From Pseudactinotalea suaedae (lineage in GTDB: Bacteria > Actinomycetota > Actinomycetes > Actinomycetales > Beutenbergiaceae): a stretch of 64,000 nt of DNA. Positions 17,573 through 25,866 of the stretch are shown piece by piece. The stretch is taken from NCBI RefSeq assembly GCF_009733815.1, contig NZ_WNXY01000009.1, positions 248,001-312,000 on the forward strand. The letters run 5' to 3'. Every line of letters starts with the position of its first letter. Position 1 is the first letter of the stretch. Both the position numbers and the translations under genes were made by a program. The notes under the pieces are model-generated. The model had not been told where the DNA came from, searched no databases, and worked only from the letters and a program-made list of their open reading frames with translations.

Positions 17573-17588
17573 CCGCAAGCGGTTGCGG
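17573..17588. promoter_or_regulatory. LacI-type operator of the Opp-like importer operon
   Basis: CCGCAA-GCGG-TTGCGG, with perfectly inverted 6-bp arms, lies 64 bases upstream of the solute-binding-protein start. It is the exact reverse complement of the 16-mer at 22105-22120 upstream of nagB. Such identity at unrelated promoters strongly suggests one regulator, probably the LacI protein starting at 19009. Confidence 0.85.
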
Positions 17589-17606
17589 CAATGTCATCGG
17601 CATGTG

Positions 17607-18830
17607 TCATCGAGGTTGCCCGGCGTCGAAGTAGTCCCGCAGGGCGGGGTCGAGCGGCGGCACGTCGATGGCCGAGGAGTCGGTACGCATCGAGGTCGTC
17701 GCGGTCGCCGCGGTGGCCACCGCCTCACGCGCCGCCACCACCGAGGTGCGCGTCGGGGCACCGGTGCGCACGAACGCGAGAAACTCCCGCAGCAGCGAGG
17801 GATCGGCACCGTGGTGGCCGCCCGGAGCGGTCGGGATGGGGAACTCCTCGTGACCATGCTCGAGGAACTCCGAGCGCCGGTTCCACAGCCGCACCACCCC
17901 GTCGTCGCCGATGCCGAAGTTCTCGATCCGGCCCTCGGTCCCGATCACGGTGTAGTTGCGCCAGTAGTCCGGCGCGTAGTGGCACTCCGAGTAGGTCGCG
18001 TACACCCCGTTGTCGAGCTGCATCGTCATCATCGACAGGTCCTCGACGTCGATCACCGGGTTGAGCCCGCGCTGCGCCAACGGCGGCCAGTTCTTCTCGC
18101 GGTCCAGCCACTCGGTGACCATCTGACCGCTGTGATCGGCACGGTCAGCCACCTCGCCGTAGACCGTCAGCGACCCCATCGCGCTGACCCGGCGCGTGTA
18201 ACCGTCCGCGAACCAGTGGATGACGTCGATGTCGTGGGCGCCCTTCTGGAGCAGCAACGAGTTCACGTTGGAGCGCTCGGCGTGCCAGTCCTTGAAGAAT
18301 CGGTCGCCGCCGTCACCCACGAAGTAGCGGCACCACACCGCCTTGACCTGGCCGATCCGACCCTCGGCGATCAGCTGCCGCATCAGCCCGATCACCGGCA
18401 TGTGCCGCATGTTGTGGCCGACGTAGAGCCGGCTGCCGCTCTCGCGGGCCGTGCGCAGCATCCGGTCCGCATCGGCGACCGTGGTCGCCATCGGCTTGTC
18501 GACGAACACGTCGACACCGGCCTCCAGCAGGGTGATCGCATGGTCGGCGTGCTGGTGGTCGAGCGAGGTCACGAACGCGGCGTCGAGGCGGTGCTCGAGC
18601 AGGCCGGTGACGTCCTCGTGCACCGCCACGTCCGCCCCGAACCGCTCGACCGCGCGGGCCTGCGCACGGGGATGCGGGTCCGCGACCGCCACCACGGTGG
18701 CCGCCGCGTCCGCCTCGACAGCGGTCCGGGCGATGACGCCCCGGTTGCCGTTACCGACGAGGCCGAGCCGCAACGGTCGACCCTCCGAGGTGCTCGAGCT
18801 GGCAGGGACCGGACTCACGTTCGTCGCCAT
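17607..18830 (-). CDS. Gfo/Idh/MocA family oxidoreductase 2
   Basis: This 407-residue NAD(P)-dependent oxidoreductase has a Rossmann motif LGLVGNGNRGVIARTAVEA (residues 22-40) and a DKP version of the catalytic-lysine motif (GVDVFVDKPMATT). The active-site segment LQKGAHDIDVIHWFADG is intact. The substrate loop around DWHAERSNVNS is unlike that of oxidoreductase 1, so the two probably handle different positions or steps of the same sugar. It starts at the ATG at 18830, with an operator just upstream shared with the divergent lacI gene. A weak ribosome-binding site is seen. Confidence 0.9.
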   Translation of the reverse strand: MATNVSPVPASSSTSEGRPLRLGLVGNGNRGVIARTAVEADAAATVVAVADPHPRAQARAVERFGADVAVHEDVTGLLEHRLDAAFVTSLDHQHADHAITLLEAGVDVFVDKPMATTVADADRMLRTARESGSRLYVGHNMRHMPVIGLMRQLIAEGRIGQVKAVWCRYFVGDGGDRFFKDWHAERSNVNSLLLQKGAHDIDVIHWFADGYTRRVSAMGSLTVYGEVADRADHSGQMVTEWLDREKNWPPLAQRGLNPVIDVEDLSMMTMQLDNGVYATYSECHYAPDYWRNYTVIGTEGRIENFGIGDDGVVRLWNRRSEFLEHGHEEFPIPTAPGGHHGADPSLLREFLAFVRTGAPTRTSVVAAREAVATAATATTSMRTDSSAIDVPPLDPALRDYFDAGQPR

Positions 18831-18848
18831 GGAGGCCCACGCTATGCA

Positions 18849-18864
18849 ATGCAAGCGCTTGCGG
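18849..18864. promoter_or_regulatory. LacI-type operator between Gfo 2 and lacI
   Basis: ATGCAA-GCGC-TTGCGG contains the perfect 12-bp palindrome GCAAGCGCTTGC (18851-18862). It lies 19 bases upstream of the Gfo 2 start and 145 bases before lacI, and shares its right half-site with the operators at 17573 and 22105. It likely mediates repression of the dehydrogenase and autoregulation. Confidence 0.8.
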
Positions 18865-19008
18865 CAACCTTGACGACTTCTCACGGTCGGCGCTGTCGAG
18901 AGCCGTCGGCGCTCACCTTGCTGCGCTACCCTCGGGCCACGTTGCAGCACGATGCCGCAGCAGGAATGGTGCCGCGAACCGCGTGCGGTGCCCGACCGAA
19001 GGGGTTGC

Positions 19009-20001
19009 ATGGCGGTCACCCTCGCTGACGTCGCGCAGGCGGTCGGCATGTCCGCGTCCACGGTCTCGCGCGCCCTGTCGGGCACGGAGAAGGTCAACGA
19101 GGCCACCCGGCAGCGCATCCACAAGGTCGCGCGCGAGATGGGTTACGAGCCCAACCAGGTGGCGCGCTCACTGACCTCGGGGCGCAGCGACATCCTCGGG
19201 CTGATCGTCCCCGACATCGCCAACCCGTTCTTCCCGCCGATCATCAAGGCGGTGCAGTCGCGCGCCGCGAGCCGGGGCAAGACCGTGCTGATCGCCGACG
19301 TGGACGAGCACCCTGCCGACGAGATCAAGCGCGCCCGGATCATGCGCAAGCGGGTCGACGGCCTGATCGTCGTTTCGCCGCGCACCCCGACCGAGCAGAT
19401 GTCGCAGCTGGTCGACCTGCAGCCGATCGTGTTCGTCAACCGCGAGGTCCCGGGCGCCACGAGCGTGCTGGTCGATGCCTCCGAGGGCATCCAGGAGGCG
19501 GTCGAGCACCTGGCCTCGCTCGGGCACACCCGCATCGGCTACCTCAACGGGCCTCGCCGGTCGTGGTCGAACACCCAGCGCCGCACCGCCGTGCACGCCG
19601 CGTGCGCCCAGCTGGGCATCGAGCTGGTCGAGCTCGGACCGTTCGAGCCCCAGATCCAGGCGGGTGTGCGTGCCGCGGACCTCGTGCACAGCAAGGACCT
19701 GACCGCGGTCATCGCCTACGACGACCTGATCGCGCTCGGTCTGATGGCGCGCATGACCGAGCGCGGCGTCAAGGTCGGTCCCGACATCTCCGTGATCGGC
19801 ATCGACGACAGCCCGATGTCGGGCATGGCCTACCCCACGCTCACCTCGATCCACGTGCCCGGCGCGCGGAGCGGCATGACGGCGGTCGACCTCGTGCTCG
19901 ACCTCGCCGAGAACCAGGGCGAGCCGAGCGAGCCGCAGATGGTCCAGCTCGAGACGCGGCTGATCATCCGCGGCAGCACGGCACCGGCACGCGTGCGCTG
20001 A
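19009..20001 (+). CDS. LacI family regulator of the amino-sugar island
   Basis: This 330-residue repressor has an N-terminal LacI helix-turn-helix (VTLADVAQAVGMSASTVSRA, residues 3-22), the hinge NQVARSLTSGRSDILGLIVP, and a periplasmic-binding-protein-like sensor domain. I take the ATG at 19009, preceded by GAAGGGG, because it begins five residues before the helix-turn-helix. An ATG 57 bases upstream would add an unlikely tail. Four CCGCAA/TTGCGG-type sites within 13 kb point to regulation of Gfo 1, Gfo 2, the hydrolase, the importer and nagBA. The inducer may be an amino-sugar phosphate or the imported glycan. Confidence 0.93.
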   Translation: MAVTLADVAQAVGMSASTVSRALSGTEKVNEATRQRIHKVAREMGYEPNQVARSLTSGRSDILGLIVPDIANPFFPPIIKAVQSRAASRGKTVLIADVDEHPADEIKRARIMRKRVDGLIVVSPRTPTEQMSQLVDLQPIVFVNREVPGATSVLVDASEGIQEAVEHLASLGHTRIGYLNGPRRSWSNTQRRTAVHAACAQLGIELVELGPFEPQIQAGVRAADLVHSKDLTAVIAYDDLIALGLMARMTERGVKVGPDISVIGIDDSPMSGMAYPTLTSIHVPGARSGMTAVDLVLDLAENQGEPSEPQMVQLETRLIIRGSTAPARVR

Positions 20002-20026
20002 CACACCACGGCGGTCCAGCGGATCG

Positions 20027-21235
20027 TTAGGGCAGCAGCGCCGGGGTGCCGCGCACCCAGGTGCGCCACGGACGGAGCTGGTCGTCGAGCACGAGCAGGT
20101 CCGCGTCGAAGCCAGCAGCGAGGCGGCCCTTGCGCTCGCCCACACCGGCGATCGAGGCCGGGCGCGCGCTGAGCATCTCGACCACCTCGGGCACGGGCCA
20201 GCCGAGCTCGAGGCACAGGTGGGCGAGCATGCCGTCCAGCGTGGTGGTGCTTCCACCGAAGGCCGGTTGCCCGACCACCATCCCGACGCCGTCGCGGACC
20301 TCGCACTGGACACTCGCGAGCCCGTAGCGGAACCCGTCGGGCATCCCCGCACCCTCGGTCGCGTCCGACACGACGACGAGGTTCCCGCCGAGGCAGCGTC
20401 GCGCGATCTCGAGGAGCTCGCGAGGGAGGTGCTTGCCGTCGGCGATCACCTCCGCCGTCAGGCCCGCGCTGGACAGCGACGCCTCGAGCAGACCAGGCAC
20501 ACGCCACGGACCAGTCCGGGTCGTGCTCGACTGCCCGCTCCACAGGTGCGTCAGGTGCGACGCGCCCGCCTCGACAGCCGCTGCCACCTCCTCCGGTCCC
20601 GCCTCGCTGTGGCCGATCGCCACCACCGTTCCTGCGTCGGCGAACGAGCGGGTCGCCGCGAGCGCACCAGGCAGCTCCGGCGCGAGGGTGATCATGGCCG
20701 GCCGGGTCTCGACCAGACGAGCGACGTCGTCCGCCCCCGGCGCGACCAGCAGCGCCGGGTCGTGCGCGCCGGCCTGCGCGGGCGACAGGAACGGGCCCTC
20801 GAGGTGGGCACCGAGCAGCTCGGCACCGTCGGCGAGCGGGTGCTCCCGCCAGCGCGCCAGCGCGCGGCTGCGGCGTGCCATGGTCTCGACGGCGTCGCTC
20901 GCCAACGAGGCGAACGTGGCCGTCACGCCCGCCCGCGCGAGGTGCCGCAGGACGCGGGGCACGGCCGATCCGCGCTCCGGGTCCGCAGCCGGCTCGACGA
21001 CGGACTCCAGCGATGCCCCGCCGGCTCCGTGCAGGTGCAAGTCGACCAGCCCAGGAACGACCAGGCGACCCTGTGCCTCGATCACGTTCGCCCCCCGACG
21101 GCGAACCGACCGGGTGGTCACCTCGGCGATGGTGCCGCCCTCGATGACCACCGAGCCCGGCTGGACCCGACCGTCGGCCATCAGCACGGAGGCGCCGGCG
21201 ATGACCGTGGGGGTGGCGTCGTCAGGCTCCGGCAT
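20027..21235 (-). CDS. nagA: N-acetylglucosamine-6-phosphate deacetylase
   Basis: This 402-residue cytosolic metal hydrolase converts GlcNAc-6-phosphate to glucosamine-6-phosphate and acetate. Metal and catalytic residues are in place: DLHLHGAGG (near 68), HLEGPFLSPAQAGAHDP (near 147), GHSEAG (near 205), ASHLTHLW (near 224), DGKHL and SDATEG (near 284). The usual HLFNAM segment after the second histidine is replaced by HLWSGQ, which may change the substrate pocket. It lies 23 bases downstream of nagB in the same operon. It probably acts before NagB in degrading amino sugars released in this island. Confidence 0.92.
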   Translation of the reverse strand: MPEPDDATPTVIAGASVLMADGRVQPGSVVIEGGTIAEVTTRSVRRRGANVIEAQGRLVVPGLVDLHLHGAGGASLESVVEPAADPERGSAVPRVLRHLARAGVTATFASLASDAVETMARRSRALARWREHPLADGAELLGAHLEGPFLSPAQAGAHDPALLVAPGADDVARLVETRPAMITLAPELPGALAATRSFADAGTVVAIGHSEAGPEEVAAAVEAGASHLTHLWSGQSSTTRTGPWRVPGLLEASLSSAGLTAEVIADGKHLPRELLEIARRCLGGNLVVVSDATEGAGMPDGFRYGLASVQCEVRDGVGMVVGQPAFGGSTTTLDGMLAHLCLELGWPVPEVVEMLSARPASIAGVGERKGRLAAGFDADLLVLDDQLRPWRTWVRGTPALLP

Positions 21236-21258
21236 CGCGCTCCGATCCGCGCCGTCGC

Positions 21259-22038
21259 TCAGGCGTTCGCGGGCAGCAGCCCGGCCGAGGACGGCTCGAG
21301 GAACAGTGTGGCGTGCGGCGCCTCACGGAGCTTCGTCGACGGGACGGCGGGGCTGATCTCCTGCGAGACGGTCGCGGCCACCGCGGCGGCCTTGCGGCGC
21401 TCGGGCGCGCACACCTGGACCGAGGTCGCGCTCAGCAGCGCGGGGATCGTCAGCGAGATCGCCGTCCGCGGTGTCGAGGCCTCGTCCGGGAAGTGCCCCT
21501 CCCCGACCTGCTGCTTGACCGACTCGTCGGTCAGCGTGATGATGCGGGCCCACCGGTCGTCGTCGAAGTCGGCGACGTTCGGCTCGTTGAACGCGAGGTG
21601 GCCGTTCTCGCCGATCCCCATGCAGACCAGGTCGAGCGGAGCCTCGCGCAGCAGCGCCTCGTAGCGGGCCGCCTCGGCCTCGGCGTCGGGCGCGTCGCCC
21701 TCGATGTAGTGCACGGCGGCGGGGCCGAAGGGCTCCTCGATGCGCTCACGGATCCAACGACGGAACGCCGCCGTGTGGTTCGCGTCGATGCCCACGTACT
21801 CGTCCATGTGGAAGGCGGTCACCTGCGACCACGGGATGTCCTGCTCGTGCAGCGCCTCCACGAACGCGAACTGGGAGTTCCCGGTCGCGATCACGACGCG
21901 CGCCTGACCCTTGGCGGCGACCGCGTCCCTGATCGTCGCGGCCGCGCGCTCGGCGGCCGCGATCCCCATCTCGCGCTCCGAGGCGTACACCTCGACGGGT
22001 AGCTGCCCTGCTGTGAACGTGGTCGTGGGCTCCGGCAT
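21259..22038 (-). CDS. nagB: Glucosamine-6-phosphate deaminase
   Basis: This 259-residue enzyme converts glucosamine-6-phosphate to fructose-6-phosphate and ammonia. Motifs are VVIATGNSQFAFVEAL (phosphate loop, near residue 48), TAFHMDEYVG with the catalytic aspartate (near 76), and MGIGENGHLAFNEP with the catalytic Glu/His pair (near 140). The ATG at 22038 has AGGAGG eight bases upstream. A 16-bp LacI-type operator lies 67 bases before the start and is identical, in reverse orientation, to that of the importer operon. The end product enters glycolysis. Confidence 0.94.
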   Translation of the reverse strand: MPEPTTTFTAGQLPVEVYASEREMGIAAAERAAATIRDAVAAKGQARVVIATGNSQFAFVEALHEQDIPWSQVTAFHMDEYVGIDANHTAAFRRWIRERIEEPFGPAAVHYIEGDAPDAEAEAARYEALLREAPLDLVCMGIGENGHLAFNEPNVADFDDDRWARIITLTDESVKQQVGEGHFPDEASTPRTAISLTIPALLSATSVQVCAPERRKAAAVAATVSQEISPAVPSTKLREAPHATLFLEPSSAGLLPANA

Positions 22039-22104
22039 CGGACGTCCTCCTGCACATCGGTGTCTTGACGATACGTGCGCCCCCGGCGCACGACTGCAAC
22101 CGTA

Positions 22105-22120
22105 CCGCAACCGCTTGCGG
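22105..22120. promoter_or_regulatory. LacI-type operator of nagBA
   Basis: CCGCAA-CCGC-TTGCGG is the exact reverse complement of the site at 17573-17588 and lies upstream of nagB. An extra TTTGCGG half-site follows at 22124-22130. Confidence 0.85.
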
Positions 22121-22171
22121 CACGTTTGCGGCCCTGATCGTTCGACCCGTCGTCGTCGGGGCCTGGAGCGC

Positions 22172-22483
22172 TCAGCCCCAGCCCAGCGCGCGGACCCCGG
22201 CGGCCGCGAGCGCGCCGAGCAACACCACGACGATGAACGGGGCGCGCAGCCACAGCGCCACCGCGGCGACAGCGATCGCAGCGACCCGGGCGTCGAGGAC
22301 GAGGGCCGATCCCGCGGCGAAGGTCTGGGTGACGACGAGCGCCGCGAGCAGGCCGCAGGTGACCATCGCGGCGGTGTGCGCGACCCGCCGGTTCTCGAGC
22401 ACCTCGCTGGGCACCAGGTAGCCGGCGACCTTGATCACGAGGCAGATGACCGCCGCGAGCAGCACCCATCCCCACAGGCTCAT
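22172..22483 (-). CDS. azlD: AzlD family branched-chain amino acid export subunit
   Basis: This 103-residue membrane protein has about four hydrophobic helices (MSLWGWVLLAAVICLVIKVA at the start). The AzlD size and the segment GYLVPSEVLENRRVAHTAAM between helices are typical of the family. Its ATG overlaps the AzlC stop (ATGA). AzlC and AzlD form a two-subunit exporter of branched-chain amino acids or analogues. No link to the sugar genes is apparent. Confidence 0.88.
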   Translation of the reverse strand: MSLWGWVLLAAVICLVIKVAGYLVPSEVLENRRVAHTAAMVTCGLLAALVVTQTFAAGSALVLDARVAAIAVAAVALWLRAPFIVVVLLGALAAAGVRALGWG

Positions 22484-23175
22484 GTCGTCCCCCGCACGTG
22501 CGGCGGCTCGCGATACTGCCACCAGGCGATCGCGGCGGTGACGGCAGCAGCGGCGAGCACGGGGATCCCGGCGGGTGCGATCGGGATCACGACCGCCGCC
22601 ACGACCGCCGCGACCGCACCGATCGCCTGTGCCTGCCGCTGCGCCAGCCGCGGCCACAGCAGCGCGAGGAAGGCGGCAGCCGCGGCGCCGTCCAGCCCCC
22701 ATCTCGCCGGGTCGCCGAGCACGTCACCGAGCAGCGCGCCGGCCAGCGTCGTGAGGTTCCAGAAGACGAAGACGCCGAGCCCGGCCGCCCAGAACCCGGC
22801 CCGCTGGGCGGGCGGGTCGTCCTGGGCGAGCGCGACCGCCGTCGACTCGTCGATCGTCACCTGAGCCGCCGCGAACCGGCGCAGCCCGTGCGCCCGCAGC
22901 AACGACGCCATCTGCAGCCCGTACAGCGAGTTGCGGATCCCGAGCAGGGCGGCGGTCGCGGTGGCCGCAGCCCCCGCGCCGCCGCCACCGATCACCCCGA
23001 TGAAGGCGAACTGGCTGCCACCGGTGAACATCAGCAAGGACAGCACGCACGTCTGCCACACGTCCAACCCCGACGCGACCGACAGCGCACCGAAGGAGAC
23101 GCCGTACGCGCCCGTCGCCAGTCCTACCGAGATGCCCTGCCTGACGGCGGATCGGACGCTGGGGCTCGCGGGCAC
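22480..23175 (-). CDS. azlC: AzlC family branched-chain amino acid exporter
   Basis: This 231-residue integral membrane protein shows the AzlC signatures RQGISVGLATGAYGVSFGAL near the start, LSLLMFTGGSQFAFIGVIGG near residue 45, and ALLGIRNSLYGLQMA near residue 75. DESTAVALAQDD lies in the central loop. The GTG start lacks a strong ribosome-binding site. It is co-transcribed with azlD. Confidence 0.9.
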   Translation of the reverse strand: MPASPSVRSAVRQGISVGLATGAYGVSFGALSVASGLDVWQTCVLSLLMFTGGSQFAFIGVIGGGGAGAAATATAALLGIRNSLYGLQMASLLRAHGLRRFAAAQVTIDESTAVALAQDDPPAQRAGFWAAGLGVFVFWNLTTLAGALLGDVLGDPARWGLDGAAAAAFLALLWPRLAQRQAQAIGAVAAVVAAVVIPIAPAGIPVLAAAAVTAAIAWWQYREPPHVRGTT

Positions 23176-23254
23176 GTGTCAACTCTGCCACGGGGCTCAC
23201 GAGCCGAACCTCCCGCGACACCCGATGGCGTCGCGTCCGCTCCGGCCCTTCCCG

Positions 23255-24901
23255 TCAGGCCTGCGTCTGAGCGTAGGCCTCCTCGTACTCAGCCCGGATG
23301 GTGTCGCCCCCGCCGGAACGCCAATCGGTCGCGACCTCGTCCCAGGACGAGACCGGTTCACGGCCTAGGAGGATCGCGTTGGCGGCGTCGTTGGCCATCG
23401 TGGTGAGGCGCCCACCGTTCGTGCCCTGCGTCGTCGAGTAGAGACCGACGGTCGGGTTCCGCACACCCGTCGGGATGACCACCTCCATGTGGTCGTAGAT
23501 GTCCTGAGCGACATGGGGCCGACCGGGGTAGTAGCTCGGTCGCGGACCGTCGATGAGGTACTCGATCGGGAACGTGCCGCCTGAGGCTTCGCTGTCACCC
23601 AGCGGCGTCATCACCGGGTCACCGTTGTCGTCGAGCTCGTGGTGCACCCCTTCGACCCCGTACTTGCGGAACATGTGCTCCGCAGTGCCGATCGGGGCGG
23701 CCAGCCAGTTCAGCACCTCGAGCAACATCCGGATCCGCGACTCGTCTGCCTGCTTGAGGGCCGAGATCGTGTTGTTCGGGTTGCCCAGCCACAGCGGCGC
23801 CGGCTCTCCGCTCTCGCTCGGTGTCACCATCAGGCCGACCGCGTAGTTCTCAGGGCCGCCCGATCCGACCTCGTACATCGAGCCCATGCCCGAGTACGTG
23901 TCCTGGTGGATCGCACCCGAGCCCGCCCCGAACCAGAGCTTCTGATCGGCTGTGCTGGCGTCCACGCTGTCAGGATGCACCAGCTCGTCCGCGATCAGAC
24001 GGCGACCCAGCTCGAGCGCATCCTTGTATCCGTCAGTCTCGAGCGCGTGTGTGAAGACCCCGGCCTCGTCCACACCCCACGTGTTGGGCAAGCCGTACAT
24101 CTGCTGAAGCATCGACATGGGCACGGCGGTCAGCGCCCACACGTTCGAGCGCACATCGGTCATCGCCTGGCAGGTCTGAAGGAACTCGTCGATCGTGGTG
24201 GGTTGCGGGTCGACCCCGCGCGCCTCGAACAGGTCGCGACGGGTGTAGAGGAGCACCGAGGACTGCACACCTCGTGTGATCGGCAGGCCGTAGATCGCCC
24301 CGTTGAAGACGGTTCCGCGCCAAGAATCGGTCGGCAGGTTGGCCAGGAAGGGGTAGTCCGCCACCGCGTCACCGGCCAGGTACTCGGTCAGATCCTGGCA
24401 CTGGGTCTCGAGAAACTGCGGGAGCTGGGCGAACCCCAGGTCCACGGTGAAGACGTCGCCAAGACCGTCGCCGGCAACCGCCGTGGCGAAACGCTGCGCG
24501 AAGTCCGCACCCGGCGTGATCGTCAGACTGAGGTCCGACCCGATACGCGCGTTCAGCTCTTGCCAGTAGGAGTTGCGATCCATGCTCGGCGGCACCGCCT
24601 TGTTGATCGGCACCGAGCCTCGGATGGCAGACCCATCGGCCGGCAGCTCGGTTGTCGCTGGCTGCGGGTTGGCCGGGTATGCGAAGAAGGTGTCGGGGAT
24701 GCCGGCGTCGGTTCCCGGGATATCGGCGGTGACACCCGCGAAGCGGATGTAGGAGGGAAGCTCGACACCGGCGCCGGCGACGCTGCCACCGGTCGGGGCC
24801 GTCGGGGTCGAGCACGAGGCCATCGAACCGACGGCGACGATCGCCGCGGCGCCGAGGCCTGCCCCCAGGAAAGTGCGTCGGTCGAGGAGAGAGTCGGACA
24901 T
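23255..24901 (-). CDS. LplA-type sugar-binding lipoprotein
   Basis: This 548-residue extracellular solute-binding protein has an RR-containing signal (DRRTFLGAGLGAAAIVAVGS) and a lipobox MASC (cysteine near residue 30). Its length, the EYLAGDAVADYPFLANLP-like hinge region and the two downstream permease types match the LplA/YtcQ group of oligosaccharide importers. It is the third gene of an operon read permease B, permease C, binding protein. No ATPase is present, so a shared MsiK-type ATPase encoded elsewhere is probably used. The ligand is unknown; a mannan- or arabinan-type oligosaccharide fits the neighbours. Confidence 0.88.
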   Translation of the reverse strand: MSDSLLDRRTFLGAGLGAAAIVAVGSMASCSTPTAPTGGSVAGAGVELPSYIRFAGVTADIPGTDAGIPDTFFAYPANPQPATTELPADGSAIRGSVPINKAVPPSMDRNSYWQELNARIGSDLSLTITPGADFAQRFATAVAGDGLGDVFTVDLGFAQLPQFLETQCQDLTEYLAGDAVADYPFLANLPTDSWRGTVFNGAIYGLPITRGVQSSVLLYTRRDLFEARGVDPQPTTIDEFLQTCQAMTDVRSNVWALTAVPMSMLQQMYGLPNTWGVDEAGVFTHALETDGYKDALELGRRLIADELVHPDSVDASTADQKLWFGAGSGAIHQDTYSGMGSMYEVGSGGPENYAVGLMVTPSESGEPAPLWLGNPNNTISALKQADESRIRMLLEVLNWLAAPIGTAEHMFRKYGVEGVHHELDDNGDPVMTPLGDSEASGGTFPIEYLIDGPRPSYYPGRPHVAQDIYDHMEVVIPTGVRNPTVGLYSTTQGTNGGRLTTMANDAANAILLGREPVSSWDEVATDWRSGGGDTIRAEYEEAYAQTQA

Positions 24902-24948
24902 GGTGGTTCCTTTCTGGTGCGGGACCGGCGACGTCGCCATGCCCCAGG

Positions 24949-25866
24949 TCAGCCCTTGACGGCGCCGGTGAGGACGCCCTTGGCGAAATGGCGTTGCAGG
25001 AACGGGTACACGATGAGGATCGGCACGATCGTGACGACGAGGATCGCCATCTGAATCGATGCCTGCGGGGGCAGGTTCTCCGAGCCGGACCCCAGATCGG
25101 TGGCGGCGATCTCCGTGTTGTTGACGACGTAGGTCCGCAGCACGAGCTGAAGCGGCCACTTCGCGGTGTCGTTCAGATAGATCAGTGCGTTGAAGAAGGA
25201 GTTCCAATAGCCCACGGCGTAGAACAGCCCGATCACGGCCAGCACCGCCTTCGACAGCGGCAGCACGATTCGGGCGAACACCATCAGGTGACCCGCACCG
25301 TCGATCCGTGCCGAGTCGATGAGCTCAGCAGGGATGCCCATGAAGAACGCGCGCAGGACGATCACGTTGAAGGCACTGAGCGCCGTCGGCAGGATCAACG
25401 CCCAGTAGCTGTCCAGCAGCCCCAGCTCCTTGACCACCAGATAGCTCGGGATCAGCCCGGGCGAGAACAGGAGCGACAGCAGAAGCAGCATCAACATCGG
25501 CTTCTGACCGAATGATCCTTGCCGGCTCAGTGCATAGGCGAAGAGCGTGGAGACAGCCAGGCTCACGGCCGTTCCGACGATGGTCACACCGAGGCTGACC
25601 ATCAGCGCGCGTGAGACCACCCCACCGGCGAAGATCGTGCGGTAAGAGTCCAGCGACACGTTGGTCGGGAGCAGCACGAAGCCGCCCGACGCCGTCACCT
25701 GCGCGCGGTCGGCAAGGCTCGTCGAGATGATCCCGACAAAGGGGAGGATGACGGCGGCGCAGAGCACGATCAGCACGATCGCCTTGAGCGCGCGCATCGA
25801 TAGGGGCGGTGCGTCGATCGGGAGGTGTCGTGAACCCCGCTGCGCGCGTCCGGTCGACGTCGTCAT
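24949..25866 (-). CDS. Carbohydrate ABC permease, LplC/YtcP type
   Basis: This 305-residue inner-membrane permease has six helices and an EAA loop ELIDSARIDGAGHLMVFARI near residue 195, where the ATPase docks. The C-terminal YPFLQRHFAKGVLTGAVKG tail is a hallmark of the LplC/YtcP group. Its ATG overlaps the stop of the upstream permease (ATGA), and the binding-protein gene follows after 47 bases. Confidence 0.92.
   Translation of the reverse strand: MTTSTGRAQRGSRHLPIDAPPLSMRALKAIVLIVLCAAVILPFVGIISTSLADRAQVTASGGFVLLPTNVSLDSYRTIFAGGVVSRALMVSLGVTIVGTAVSLAVSTLFAYALSRQGSFGQKPMLMLLLLSLLFSPGLIPSYLVVKELGLLDSYWALILPTALSAFNVIVLRAFFMGIPAELIDSARIDGAGHLMVFARIVLPLSKAVLAVIGLFYAVGYWNSFFNALIYLNDTAKWPLQLVLRTYVVNNTEIAATDLGSGSENLPPQASIQMAILVVTIVPILIVYPFLQRHFAKGVLTGAVKG

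Noticed and set aside
15734-18064. 776-codon plus-strand open frame opposite the solute-binding protein
   Set aside because: GC-driven antisense frame with skewed composition. The minus strand encodes a complete lipoprotein with signal and family motifs.
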